Shown: positions 21,600 through 33,590, counted from the first letter of the stretch. The stretch is 64,000 nt of DNA from Diphasiastrum complanatum (GCA_029204225.1 CM055096.1:69959444-70023443), one strand, 5' to 3'. The notes: generated by a model from the letters alone, not told the origin. Made by a program: numbers and translations.

Positions 21600-23100
21600 G
21601 AAACAACATTTTTCAAAATCGTTTACTGATTATGAACATGTCTTTTTGTAGCAAATTTAATAGACAAAAATAGACAAAAAACCGTTTTTTGATTATGAAC
21701 ATTTCTTTTTGTAGCAAGTTCAACAAAAAAAAAAGACAAACAATATAAAATAGATATTTATATCAAAAATAGAATGTTTAATAAACAATAGAATCTATAT
21801 AAGATAAACAAAAAACTCACAAAAAATAATATCACAACACACAAGAAAAATGTTCAAAAATATATCTACTTTTATTTCTTTTGAAAAATACTTCAAAAAG
21901 GAAATATAGAGATTGTAAATTATAGGAATAGAGCAAATAGACTAGAAAAATTCTTTAAAAAAAAGACATAAACTAAACTACTTATTTAATTATTAAATTC
22001 ATGTTTATTTTTTAAATGAATAAGTTTGCAATTGCACAAGATCGAATGACATATTTATTTTTCAATATTTTCAGTCTATTTTTATTAAAATAAAAATACA
22101 ACATAATATAAATTGCACATAGTTTCACGTCTTCTATGATTTCTTATGTTAAATTATTCCATATATTATATGATACATTAATCTGATTTCAAATATGACA
22201 ATTTAGATCAAATGTTTATTTATAATATAACAAAGTTTCTTCTGATAGCTAATTTTCTTTTTAATTCATAATTATTAAAATAAGAAGCTTTTTAATTCAA
22301 TCATTTGAAATATAGCTCAAAAAATAGATTAATTTTTTTATATACTTCAAAATATTATTCAGCAATAAGTCGACCGAGATAACAAAATATTTATCATTAT
22401 AGTTTATGATTTTTATACAAGCTATTGACATACATTGAATTACTTATAATTGTCTAAATATGTATTTACCATTGTAAATATCACAATATTAAAAAAAAAT
22501 CTAAAAAAGCTTTTATTCCAAAAATGCTACTAAATTTATGTCCAAGTTTACAAACATCTAAGATTAAACTTATTATCATTTTGACAAATCTAACTCATTA
22601 ATATAAACTGAACCATAATTATTCAAAATTTAAATTAGTGATTAAATTTTGAATAAATATTTATTAGGCATTTGTTATAAGTAATTGATATTTATCGCTA
22701 AAAAGTCTATTCAATGTGCAAAACATTATTTGAAGATATATCACCTTACATTCATAATTGCATCAACCAATATTACTACATTGCTTTCTAAAAGCTTTCA
22801 AATCATCCAATATCAAGTAATTGCTAAATACAATCATAGAATATGATGACATAAATTAAAATAACATCAACTTAAAAAAAAAAAAAGCCAAAACATCTAT
22901 ATCACACAAAATACTTGCATAAACACTCACATCATTATAAACATTTCTTTCATTTCTATGTTTACCAGCTCCATAATATCATACTCTACCAAAATAAAAC
23001 AACAAAATACTTAAACTATTGCCATCCAATATATTTTGTTTAATCACAAACCTTAAATCAAAATAATATTTAAAACATTTAAAATGCATATTCATCATCA
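21600..23100. other. Very AT-rich spacer upstream of the DUF4470 gene
   Basis: About 1.5 kb of strongly AT-rich sequence with long A and T runs, no open frame of note and no TE motif. The words GATTATGAACATGTCTTTTTGTAGCAA and a near copy (21630 and 21690) form one short tandem duplication. It may be a matrix-attachment or simply old spacer sequence. Confidence 0.6.
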
Positions 23101-23457
23101 AATTATTGTCGCTACGTATTCAGTTCTTTGATACTAGTTTTTTCTCATATCTATTTAGAGCACAACTTTTCATCTTTAGCACTCTCAACACATTAGATCT
23201 TGCCTTTTTTTTGCATATTCTACCACTTCTTTGTTTAGCACGCCATCACTTAGTGTTCCAATTTTTGTTGATAATGAGCATCCCCAATTCAACTTTACCC
23301 TTATTGTTCTGAAACAAAAAAGAGGAGCATCATGAAGGTTTCTTGGGCCAAAGAAAGATCCGAAAGGCCGAACTGAGGGAGACAGCACCACAAATTCTGT
23401 GCATAGTTGTGTTCTTGTCTTGGTGGCCAGCAATTTGATACCAATTTTTGTGAAAGG
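23101..23457. promoter_or_regulatory. Presumed 5' flank of the DUF4470 gene
   Basis: This lies between the AT-rich block and the ATG. In the frame of the gene a TAG lies at 23404-23406, so the frame does not extend further left unless an exon is spliced on. TGTGCATAG at 23398-23406 could act as a splice acceptor. No TATA box can be singled out. Confidence 0.3.
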
Positions 23458-25122
23458 ATGTTTTTTTCACGGAAATATACTTGCAAGAGGCCTGGAGTCA
23501 TCTTTTGTGGGGCATGTTCTCTAGTGAGTCACTGCAGCTCTCAATGGCAGCATAGACGCCAATGGAGTTCGACATACCAGACCCATTTACAGCAGAAATT
23601 ACCCAAGTCGTTTGATTTTTCATGGGGCAATGTGCCTGCTTATAGTCTATTTGATGGTTCAAGTGTGGACGCAAAGTTACCGAAACACCTTCAACTCTGT
23701 TTTGCTGCTAGCGGGGATTTAAGGAACATTGTCGAAACGGTCTGCAAACTACCTCACAATTGCGAAGAGAAGGTTACCATATACATCAGTGATCGAAATC
23801 CAAATATTGCAGCAAGGAACTTTCTTCTTTTAGAGCTTCTAAAAGAATACGGATATGAGGCAATTGATACAGTGATAGGAGCTTGGTACTCCTTTTTCTT
23901 AACAGAACAGCAAAGCTCTTTGATCACTAGGGTTGCCACTGCAGCGGTGAAAAGGCCCTCCGATAATGACTTAGTTGATATGGATATTTTCATCCCTTTC
24001 ACAGGAGCATTTAGTATGGCAGCCCCTTCTGATATGCTGAAGTCTGGTTCAAGATCTTCATCTCTGATAACTCATTTTAATCCTCAGGTTTGGGAAATGC
24101 TCTCATCTATATGCAAAGTCTCAAGTACATCACATAGTATGTTGGAAGTTCACGACGAGGAGTATCTATTAGGCTCAAATTTTGCAAAACGTAAACTGCA
24201 TCGTCTTCGTCCTCCACATAGTTTAGGCTGGATGGAATTCCACAAGTGGGGGATACTGCTTCCATTTGGAGCTTCAAGAGCTGGTTTCAAACAACCCAAT
24301 CCCTTCTTATTTGAACCTGGTCATGGATGGATACTCAGTGAAGAAGATGATCCTTTGAATGGTTGGGATCCCTTGGAGGTCTTACCGGCAGGTCTTCGTC
24401 ATGGACTTTCTAGCATGGATTTGTACGGTTGCCTCTTTTTCCATCTAAAAGAAAGGCTCACTCTATTTGTAAACAGGCTACATACTTGTAACATTGATTT
24501 GAGAATCTTTTGCGAAGATGCATCTCAATTGGCAGAACGTTTGAAGAAAAGCAAGATCTGTTTGCATTCAGTGGACACTTCCAATATGACTGATTCCAAC
24601 TATTTAGGAATTAAGAAGGTCCTTCTAGACTGGGGCCCTACTCTTGACAGATGCAGTGATTACAAAACAACTCTTATTACCTTTCTAATGAATTGGGCTT
24701 ATGAAACACCTAAGGCTAAAGAACATACGACTTTGTCTAAGATGACATGGCGTGACATTGAAGCTGCCATTTCATCTATTGCAAAGAAAGGATCCGGAGC
24801 GAAGTACATACTTGGGCTGTTCGTCGAAGGCAATGAAGTTGGAGATATTTCGGTTCTAAATTATTTTCATGATTTTGATAACATGTTTTCTGATTATTTG
24901 GACTCAAAGTTTACAGCTAGAGCAGCAGCAGACGTGGGTCTTCAGCGCAGGGGAAAGCATTGTGTTGTTCCTCATCGTTTTTTTGTGAGTAAAAATGCCT
25001 CAGCTACGATTTATCCTGGAATTTCTGCAACTTTTGAAGAATGCTATTATCATACCGTGGTTAGTGAACTCAACTTGACAGAACGTTTTGTTGAATGGGA
25101 AGTAACTGATCAAGAAAAGTAG
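23458..25122 (+). CDS. DUF4470-domain protein with a degenerate MYND-type zinc finger
   Basis: A single uninterrupted 554-codon frame from an ATG at 23458 to TAG at 25120. The upstream part of the frame back to a TAG at 23404 has no ATG. Residues 9-36 resemble a MYND finger: C9, C17-x2-C20, then LVSHC26SSQWQ. The cysteine normally found in YCSxxCQ is W30 and the last H/C ligands are not convincing. Residues 56-63 are WGNVPAYS, 80-93 LCFAASGDLRNIVE and 106-128 contain VTIYISDRNPNIAARN, the signature of DUF4470. The long C-terminal part (WGILLPFGASR, LDLYG-like SSMDLYGCLFF, VDTSNMTDSNYLG, LITFLMNWA) follows the pattern I recall from MYND-DUF4470 proteins of fungi. Function is unknown; the N-terminal domain is also found in the dynein-arm assembly factor DNAAF3. 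Intronless, with no neighbours other than TEs. Confidence 0.8.
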   Translation: MFFSRKYTCKRPGVIFCGACSLVSHCSSQWQHRRQWSSTYQTHLQQKLPKSFDFSWGNVPAYSLFDGSSVDAKLPKHLQLCFAASGDLRNIVETVCKLPHNCEEKVTIYISDRNPNIAARNFLLLELLKEYGYEAIDTVIGAWYSFFLTEQQSSLITRVATAAVKRPSDNDLVDMDIFIPFTGAFSMAAPSDMLKSGSRSSSLITHFNPQVWEMLSSICKVSSTSHSMLEVHDEEYLLGSNFAKRKLHRLRPPHSLGWMEFHKWGILLPFGASRAGFKQPNPFLFEPGHGWILSEEDDPLNGWDPLEVLPAGLRHGLSSMDLYGCLFFHLKERLTLFVNRLHTCNIDLRIFCEDASQLAERLKKSKICLHSVDTSNMTDSNYLGIKKVLLDWGPTLDRCSDYKTTLITFLMNWAYETPKAKEHTTLSKMTWRDIEAAISSIAKKGSGAKYILGLFVEGNEVGDISVLNYFHDFDNMFSDYLDSKFTARAAADVGLQRRGKHCVVPHRFFVSKNASATIYPGISATFEECYYHTVVSELNLTERFVEWEVTDQEK

Positions 25123-25237
25123 AAATGCTAGATCACACTTACGTCTAAATATTATTAGCTTTCAACTAAATTGACATTCTGTCATAGTTCTTGTGTCTGG
25201 ACTCTGTATCATTTACTCCCCGTTGAGAAAGTTTTAA

Positions 25238-25243
25238 AATAAA
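25238..25243 (+). terminator. Polyadenylation signal AATAAA
   Basis: AATAAA lies 115 nt after the stop codon of the DUF4470 gene, a suitable distance for a plant 3' UTR. Assigned by position only. Confidence 0.45.
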
Positions 25244-25840
25244 GCCTCTTCAATCAGTTTCTACTTGTCCTTGAACTCTTCTCGTGGTTATGTTGGGTTG
25301 TGGACATTGTTGATGTCTTCTTACTTAGCAACTTTCAATATGAACTTGTCTAGGCAATTAGACCTTAAAGTTTCGTACATTTTTGGTTACCAAAAACCGG
25401 AAAAGTACGGTGATATGTGAAATCCTATGGATCAGTAGGCATTCACTAGGTCACATAGCGCGGTCTATAAAACCAACTTATTTTTTTCTTTCTATGAGTT
25501 AAAACCAGTTACAAATTCAAAACTTTTCTCATTTGTCTATCGAGGGAATCATTGAATTGCTTATTTATTGAATAGAGTGAATTACTGATCACTGAATCGC
25601 TTATCAATATTTTTCTCACTCATTGTAATAGTATATGCTTACTCACCATATATATATCATTGGCTATTGATCCATGTAAAACTAGAACTTGTACTTATTA
25701 AGGTTGTGGTGAATGTCGAGGGTTGTAAGAATCGAGCTGCAATCAAACTTTGGTTTCGGGCCAAACATGAAAAAAACAGTGGTTACTATGCTCCAAATGA
25801 TTTCTTAAAACGAGTTCAAGACACAACATTGCATGATGTA

Positions 25841-26163
25841 TGTTGGAATTAACATCAGAACACGAATCATTCGGGTTTGTCGCATAGTACCACTTAGAAT
25901 TTGCTTCGAACAGGAATACAGATCATGCTACACAGTAACACAGGCAGAAAACACTCTCCACAACAAGCTCACATAGCAACTGTATTTCTCAAAATGAAAT
26001 TACACTATACATATAGTTCTTCACTCAGGCAACCCATGTATGACCCAGGTTGCCGTTGACGGGACGCGTGTCCCGTCGACTCGCCTCGTGGCGAGGCCAA
26101 CTGATCTTTATCGATTGATAGGACCCACAGTATAATAACACAATGATTCTACTTTAATTCTAA
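25841..26163 (-). repeat. Copia 3' LTR
   Basis: In + orientation it starts TGTTGGAATTAACATC at 25841 and ends at ...TTTAATTCTAAC, next to CTCTCTCCCTTAAA, which is the polypurine tract TTTAAGGGAGAGAG on the - strand. The tract-side end has lost the canonical TG. Confidence 0.7.
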
Positions 26164-26219
26164 CTCTCTCCCTTAAAGTAGAGTCTACTTTTTATATAGT
26201 CATATACATAGCTTTAAAG

Positions 26220-27368
26220 TCGACAAACTTTAAGTACAGAAAGCTTTGATCTAAACTTATCAAACTTTTCTCTAACAAGTGGCTTAGTGAAAATATCAGC
26301 TAGTTGTTCGTCCGTGTACTACAATGAACAACATGAATTTCACGACTCAGTAGTCTCGCACGTATAAAGTGATACTGAATCTCAATGTGTTTGGTTCTCG
26401 CATGGAACATTGGATTCTTTGCTAGTTGAATGCCACTCTGACTGTCGCTATGTATAGTTGTGGGAATTTTTCTGTTTCATGCCAACTTCTTCCAAGATCT
26501 GTCTCAACCATATAGCTTATTGTGCTGTACTACACATTGCCTTATACTATGCTTCTGTGGTGGATAGAGCAATCGTACTTTGCTTCTTACTAGACCAGGA
26601 AAAGCAACTGCTACAAAGCTGGAATACATACCCTGTGGTGGATCTACGATCGTCATAGTCACCTCCCCAATCCGCATCCACATAGCCACATAACTCAGGT
26701 AAACCCTCATGCTTCTTGTAAATCAAGCCATAATCTGAAGTGCCTTTGACATAACGCAAATGCGCTTAGCTGCCTTCCAATGCATTTCCATAGGTATCGC
26801 CATAAACTGACTTACAATACCAACAACATAGCATATATATGGTCTAGTTGTGGTAAGGTAAATCAAGCTCCCTACTAACTGCCTATACAGCGTAGCATCA
26901 AATGGCTGTGACTCGTCAAGCTTAGAAAGCTTTTTACTTGGTTCAATAGGAGTGTTCACTGGTTTGCAATCCTGCAACCTGAACCTGTGCAGCAACTCTC
27001 TAACATACTTCACCTGTGTTAAACCCACTTCGTGCCCTTTTTGCCACACCTCCACTCCAAGGCAATAATGCATTAGGCTGAGATCTGTCATCTCGAATTG
27101 TTCCATGAGGTCTTTCTTGATCATGTCTATCATTTCTTGATTATTTCCCGTGATAATCAAGTCATCAACGTAAAGAGCAATTAAAGCAACCATACCATCA
27201 AAGCATATGACATAAAGATTTGGATCACAATGTGTTCTCACCATTCTCTTAGAACAAAAGTAGACATCAATTCTGCTATATCGCACATGGTGTCTGTTTG
27301 AGACCATAAAGCACTTTCTTCAAGCGACATACTTTATTCTCCTGTCTTTTCGCTACAAAGCCTTCAGG
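26220..27368 (-). pseudogene. Copia RT C-terminal part and RNase H (broken)
   Basis: The frame 26723-27307 holds MVALIALYVDDLIITG (catalytic YVDD intact), EQFEMTDLSLMHYCLGVEV, and PVNTPIEPSKKLSK, ending with the LIYLTTTRPYI segment. The overlapping frame 26547-26759 gives [24 protein letters not shown] (RNase H first aspartate) and [14 protein letters not shown]. Beyond that are more stops, then ADIFTKPLVREKF-like residues near 26280. Nonsense changes occur between RT pieces (for example after VLMD at about 27370). Confidence 0.9.
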
Positions 27369-28376
27369 TTAATCCATGAGCACCTCTTCTTCTAACTCAC
27401 CATTTAGAAAAGCATATTTCACATCCATTTGATGCAAAGGCCAACCAAAATGTGAAGCTAAAGCAACAAGTAGACATAGAGTATTCCACTTACATACTGG
27501 CGCAAAGGTCTCCTCATAGTCGATGCCTTTACTTTGTGCATACCCTTTGATCACCAATCTTGCCTTGTGCTTTGTTATGCTTCCATTTGCATGGTACTTA
27601 GTCCTGTATACCCATTTACAACCAATGGGTTTCTTGCCAACTGGTGGTTCCACTAAGTTCCATGTGCTATGCTTAGCAATTGACTCCATCTCCTCTCCCA
27701 TGGCCTTGACCCAAATGTTATCATCCTTCGCTTCACCATAAGTCAAAGGTTCTTTGCTTTGAATAATGCTAGATAAGAGAGCATTATTTGCTTCATACCT
27801 TTCAGGTTGTGTCTTCTCTCTTGTTGATCTTCGTAACTCTCCTTGGCTTGATGATCCTGGAAAGTCATCCATGTTGCGGCCCTCCAACAATCTCTCAAAC
27901 CACTTAGGGAGCTTCCTATCAGGTGATCGGCTTCCTGGTGAAAATGTATCCCACGGTACATTTTTCTCTTTGCGTTTGTCACCTGCAACTTCAATCCTTC
28001 TTGCACTAAAAGGTTTATCTGTACCTCTCCAACCTGTCTCTTGAGGTTGAGTAGTAATATCTTGAGATGTATCCTCATGTCCATCACTAGGAAAGTCAAT
28101 AAATGGATCATCATCAGGAGGTATCCTCACTATACCATCTTTTTCACTAGATGTGTCTGTCTTCCCAGCATCCTCGTCTTCATATATCTTAGATTCAAAG
28201 ATGACATCACGGCTGACATATATTTTGTTTTCCACTAGATCAAAACATCTGTAGCCCTTCACACGTTCATCATATCCTAAGAATATACACTTGATAGCTT
28301 TCACATCAAGCTTACGTCTCTCTTTCTTAGGAATGTGTACAAAGGCCTTACATCCAAAGATTCGAAAGTGGTTCAC
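27369..28376 (-). pseudogene. Copia integrase C-terminus and RT N-terminus
   Basis: 335 codons: FRIFGCKAFVHIPKKER and KCIFLGYDERVKGYR (copia integrase tail), VSRDVIFES, an acidic linker, then the RT start WNLVEPPVGKKPIGCKWVY, KARLVIKGYAQSKGIDYEE and TFAPVCKWNTLCLLVALA through HQMDVKYAFLNGELEEE. It ends at a TAA just before PEGF, where the polyprotein should continue. FAPVCKWNTL differs from the usual FAPVAKMTTI. Confidence 0.92.
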
Positions 28377-28472
28377 CTTCGACTTCTTTTTCGTGAATGT
28401 CTCCTCAGATGTTATCTTTGATATGGCAATGGTAGGACTTCTATTTTGAAGATAGACTGCCGTACTGCATGT

Positions 28473-29120
28473 TTATGACCAAAAATCTTTTGGTAGTTTC
28501 ATCTCAGCTAGCATAGATCTGACACTTTCCACAATCATACGATTCTTGCGCTCAATTTCACCATTGAGAGTAGGAGTATGAGCTTGCGTAACTTGTCTTT
28601 TGATCCCACATTGATCACAAAGATCATTGAAGTCGTTAGACTTATACTCGCCTCCACTATCTGATCTTAGAACTTTGATCTTCTTACCTGTTTGATTTTC
28701 GACCAATGCTTTGAAGCTTTTGAAATTGTCAAATGTATCTGATTTCTTATTCAAGAAGTAAATCCACGTCTTACGTGACATATCATCAATAAAGGTCATG
28801 AAATAGAAGGCTTTACCTAAGGACATAGTCCTCATAGGCCCGCATAAATTTGTGTGGATCAAATCCAGGATGTTCTTTGCCCTTGCAACACCACCTTTAT
28901 TGAACTTCTCTCGATGCTGCTTCCCATACACACATGATTCGCACATTGACTTCAAGTGGTCTTCTATCGTAGGCAATCCTCTCACCATTTCCAATTTTCT
29001 CATTAAACTGAGACTTCCTAAGTTCAAGTGACCAAGCCTCTTATGCCAGAGTTCAGTTTGCGATGGAATGGACGAGACAAGTCCATGTTGCCCCTTGATT
29101 GTAGCATTCAACCTGTGCAA
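28473..29120 (-). pseudogene. Copia integrase with altered first catalytic residue
   Basis: 215 codons. Pre-integrase zinc motif: H26, H31, C60, C63 (WHKRLGH ... CESC). Catalytic core: the first acidic residue, normally the D in HTDxxGP, is N91 (LIHTNLCGPM). The second is D154 (LRSDSGGEY) and the third E190 (NGEIERKNR), 35 residues apart as in D,D(35)E. The N91 change alone would abolish strand transfer. A stop follows PKDFWS, and the next frame (to 28376) is shifted. Confidence 0.92.
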
Positions 29121-29249
29121 TATAGTGTTGGGCTCCCTTATACCATCCGTAATGACTTTGAACTTTTTGGTTCACATCCTTCACAAAGGGATCATGGGCA
29201 AATTCTACTTTTAACTTTTGATGGGCTTGAAACCGATTTATTGCCTATG

Positions 29250-29440
29250 ATGTGCCTGTGGGGTGCAAGTTATACACACCGATTTGTTTGATAAGCGGTG
29301 GTATTTTCGCCGACCGTCGGGTCTAGGTATTTTACTAGACAGTACCGATGGCGGGTGTGACTAGTGTGACGCTTAACCAAGGCGGTGTATTTCAACCGCG
29401 GATGGTGGACAGCCCGTCCTGTTGTTTCACAAAGGTCGGG
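29250..29440. repeat. GC-rich block with conserved hairpin, copy 1
   Basis: 29319-29345 reads GGGTCTAGGTATTT and then TACTAGACAGTACC: a GTCTAG/CTAGAC stem with an 8-nt loop. It is flanked by a lower stem, CCGA/TCGG on the other strand. A related copy lies on the opposite strand at 33613-33648. The flanks also match: GGTGGTATTTT upstream; GTGTG and GTGAC..TTAA.CA downstream. Confidence 0.65.
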
Positions 29441-32400
29441 TTCAGTTGATACATTTCATAATTGACAAAACTTGAAAAACCGTTTCACAACTTGACGATT
29501 TCGCATGGTAGTTTAACTAACAACCCTAACTCAGCAAACCGTAAAACACATTCTAAATTTGTACGACTCTTGGCTACAATTTTTGTGCTTTCACTAAACA
29601 AGTCGAAGAATAATAAACAATCATCGTCTACTTTCTCACATCGCATTTGTTCATGAAGTGCTAAGCTTCTAAACTGAATTCTAAGTTGTGTTTGTATGCT
29701 TCACTACCAAACTGTAACTGATTTGCTTGAACGCAACTACAAAATTCAGGTATTAACTACTCTATGGAAGATGTCATAACATTGTAAATGAGGAAAATAA
29801 TGACAGTGTTCAGCCTTCAAGGTGATATGCTTACCCTTCCGCAACTCTAACACGCTTGTAAAAATCACATTCAAATCACGAGTGGTTAAAGCTATACTAT
29901 CACATTTGAGAATAGACGATTTACGAAAAACAGTTTCAAAATTGATTGGGACAAATGACAACGGAAAAACTCAAGTCAAGTAACATCTTACAATAAACCC
30001 ACAGCTTTTACCATCAATGCAAATAGATATAAAAATCATCTCATACTTCAATGTGCAGTTTAGGTAACCGTTGCATGTGAAACCCGAGTCATGAAACTTG
30101 TAGCAAAAATCAGAGCCAGGCATGTTGATATAGTTCTCTCCACTTTCCGCGTGTCCGATTGAATTGGTGTAAAAAGAGAAAATGAAGAAAAATAAAATTT
30201 TTAAAATGTGAACGGTGCGATTGAAATGTTAACGGTTCAGTTGAGAGAAAACTGAATTGAAAGTCTGTAAAAAAAAAAAAAACAAAAACAGGCCAGAAAG
30301 ATACAATGGCCCATCACTCACACCAAGCCCTCAAGCAATTCATCTCACTCAATCAAGATATAAGCCTACTAGTATGACAATGGACTACAACCAACCAACC
30401 AACCCTCATCATGAAATCATTCTCGCCCATCAATCCTCTCAACAAAAGCAAGCAAACATCATCTCCAAGTAATTTGAAGCACTCAACTATGAACTCACAC
30501 TAGTAATGAGGTCCAAGCAATCAACACAAATAACCACAATCTCTCAACTCCTCAATATGAGCAAGCAAGCATAGTAAGTAACATCACTCCCAACCCCCAA
30601 GACAACTACAACTCTCAACTCTCAAACATACCACTCCTAAAATTCTCACTCACAAAAGTACTAACATTTAAAAGTACTAACTCTTCACATCATCTCATTA
30701 TTATCCAACTATCATTGAGCTAATTCAAGCACTTCACAATCCTTCTAACCAACCCACCAACATTGAACTCACCTCAAGCAATCAATCAAGCCAAAGTTTA
30801 GAATACACCTTACTAACTATGGAGTTAACAACACACAAGCAACAAACAGGCATGAGGGCACAAAACAACCATTAACCTCCCACAAACTACTAACCCACAT
30901 TGCAAGTGACTAACATTGAGCAACTAACATTCACAACAATTAGCCACAAAATGGAATTAACCTCAAAGCACACTCAAACAAGCAGGCAACTCCCAAAAGT
31001 GCCACCTCCTAAAAGTACTAACATACAAATACTAACATGTGAAATAGAAGGAGTTGGCTCCTTCTTATAGGAAAATCCAATGCATCCCCTTCACAATGTC
31101 ATCTCGTCATTCTTTATGCCTTTCAAGCCCTCTCTGTCATTTGTCCCCAACCCATTTGATAGTACACCTAGTGGCCTCCATAAGAGAGTGGGAGAGTGGT
31201 GCATTCAAGGCTTTATTCCAAAACTAGCCAAGATGCCATTTTTGTCAAAGGCTGGGAGGCCATTCAAGTTTCCCCTTTTGTACACCCTAGAAGCCCAAAA
31301 TGTCAATGGCTAGTGGGTGTACCTTCTAATTTTTATAGCCTCCAAGGTGTTTTGACATTTATTATCAAATTTTGGGTGAGGCCTTTTTTCAACCCCTATT
31401 TTTAGTAGACGGCCTTCGTTTTTTTTCAGGTACATGTGTTTTTGGCCTTTCTTCAATTTTTCAAGGGCCGTGCACCTACTGCTCATTCATCTGGGTTTTT
31501 GGTCTGTTGGGTAACAACTTGGCCCACACATTTCGTTAACTGCCCATAAGCTGACCAAACTTTGCCGTTAGGGTTTTTGTGACTCTTTGACACTGAATCC
31601 ATATTTCTCGGTCCCGTTTTTATCCGAAACTTTTTCTTTCTCGGTTTTTTCTTTTGTGGTTGACTTTTTCGACATTCATGACTAGGGCTCCCACGACAAC
31701 ACGGTTTCCCTTGAAAAATACACTGAGTGATCATATATTAGTAAAAATGGACTCTGAACATGGTGATATTTTAGCATGGTCATACCGGCTATTTTCTTAC
31801 AACTGACCATTTTTTTGAAAAACCATAAAATATTTATCGACCATTTCTAAGGCCGCAAAAGTTGCTCTAGCCTCATTTAGGACGGGCTAGGACCCAATTC
31901 TAGGTGGACCGGCACTCTTGGCTCATTCTTACAAAACTTGACCATAAAATATTTTTGACGATTTTTTTGAAAAGTCAATTTCTTACTTTTAAACTGTGTC
32001 TAGCCACTTTAGGGGCGGGCTGGGACCCAGACCTAAGGCAAATTTGTGCCGATTTTTCTCTAATAACCGGGCTTTACATGCCGGTTTTTTAATTATTGCG
32101 AACTTAAACTTCAATATTAGCCCGATTTTCCGTGCGAAAATATCGGCTAACAACCTCTTATAAAATAATAGTTATGGTCTCAATGTCGTTAAATTGAGGA
32201 CAAGTCCACATATTTTTTTAAATAAGTACGACCTTCTTGCGACCTCTTCTATCAACCAACATATTGAGCCTTAATGGAAACAATAGTGTGCCAAAGATGC
32301 TGAAGTACTAAAAAGACGTGCACATGAATATTGCATTTCAAGAGAAAATTATCACAACATGTATAGACATGGAGAAATTGTAAGATAAGAGAATTAGAAA

Positions 32401-33590
32401 TGTATGGCTTGTTAGTAAGCTTTATTTATTTTTTCTTAGAGTGGAGTGAGTAAGTGTTGCATGTTGAGAGACATTTGTAAGTGTCTCGCAAGTTTGTAAA
32501 AGTCATGCACACTTGTTAATGGTTTCTAAGAAGAGAAATGAAGGAGCTAAGTCAGAGGGAAACGACCAACAAGATCGATGTTCGGATGAAGAGAGCTAAG
32601 AGTTGCTTACTCGCAAGCTTCAAACCTACTGCGGACCTGCTAATTTTGAGTTTTCCACAGACCTGCCTGTTTGTGGCCCTGCCTACAGTTTGCTGCGGCC
32701 TGCCACCTATTGTTTTGCACTTGTCTACAACCACACCCCCTTGCTATTTGTTTCATTTGGGCATTGATTACTAGCATCTATCATCCAATATTTTTACATA
32801 CTTGCGATGCATTTTTTTCGAAATTAAGCCGTCACATTTTCAATCTTACCATTCACACTGTGGAAAATCCAACCTTATTCATTTTCTCTTTTTATGTCAA
32901 CTTGATCCGACACATGCACAATGGTCAAAACTACATCTATGTGCAGATGGATCTTATATTCTACTACAAATCTCATTGGAAATGTGATGGTTAATGTCAT
33001 AAAGGGCAATGGGCCTCAAGTGGCTGCATTCATGACTAGCAAGCTCTTGTGGCAAGCCGGTTACCTCACTCGTCACTAAGCGAATTTGATTTCATTTCAA
33101 TATCACTACATGGTATGTCGTTTGTGTGAATGATGGTTAAATTAGTGAATCTTTTTTCTATTGATCCATACTATTTCACGATAGAGTTATGTGTGTGGGG
33201 TCCAAAATTGTATTACGCATGGTGAAAGGTTGTCAAATGATGATTTTTAGAATACATAAGAATTTGTTGACTTCAAGTAACATTGTAAGTATGATCGGAT
33301 CGTTTTTACTATATTAGCATTAACTTGTATGGTTTCTGGCCGTTTGAATCACGTACTTGTTTATGCCATACTTGTGTGAAGATAAGAAACATGCATGTTT
33401 TTGTTAAAATATATGAGGAAATGGGTTGTTGAGTGTATGAAGTTGTCAAAACCACCTAAGCGATGTATGTGAACGGTTTTTGCTCATACTATTGGATGTA
33501 TCATCGACTATTTTGCGAAAGTATCCTTTTCAAGTTGCGAAAATGCAAGTAGTTGCTTTACGAAACAGCTGAAACACGTTGTCATGCTTA
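29441..33590. other. Spacer, no gene seen
   Basis: Open frames are short and resemble nothing known. 30250-31080 is rich in CAA/CTAAC words. Two copies of the CTAGCC..GCGGGCTGGGAC repeat are at 31848-31905 and 31985-32030, with TTTTTTTGAAAA and CCATAAAATATTT words around each. Confidence 0.5.
31790..32035. repeat. Two tandem copies of a repeat also present near 3.8 kb
   Basis: GACCATTTTTTTGAAAA, CCATAAAATATTT, then (C)TCTAGCC.C(A/T)TTTAGG.(A/G)CGGGCT(A/G)GGACCC occurs at about 31806-31895, and again at about 31940-32022. The copy at 3803-3858 shares CTAAGGCC, TCTAGCCACATT and GCGGGCTGGGAC. No TE motif, and ends are undefined. Confidence 0.6.

Larger units (their letters stand above)
25841..29190 (-). 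mobile_element. 5'-truncated Ty1/copia element
   Basis: Read on the - strand: integrase, RT, RNase H, polypurine tract, 3' LTR. Gag, protease and the 5' LTR are missing, because homology stops near 29190. Domain order (integrase before RT) is copia. The element lies tail-to-tail with the DUF4470 gene, 0.7 kb beyond its stop. Confidence 0.92.

Noticed and set aside
23407-23457. Longer start (TTG at 23407) for the DUF4470 protein
   Set aside because: TTG is not a usual plant start. The first ATG is at 23458. The 17 extra codons could only count if they belong to a spliced exon.
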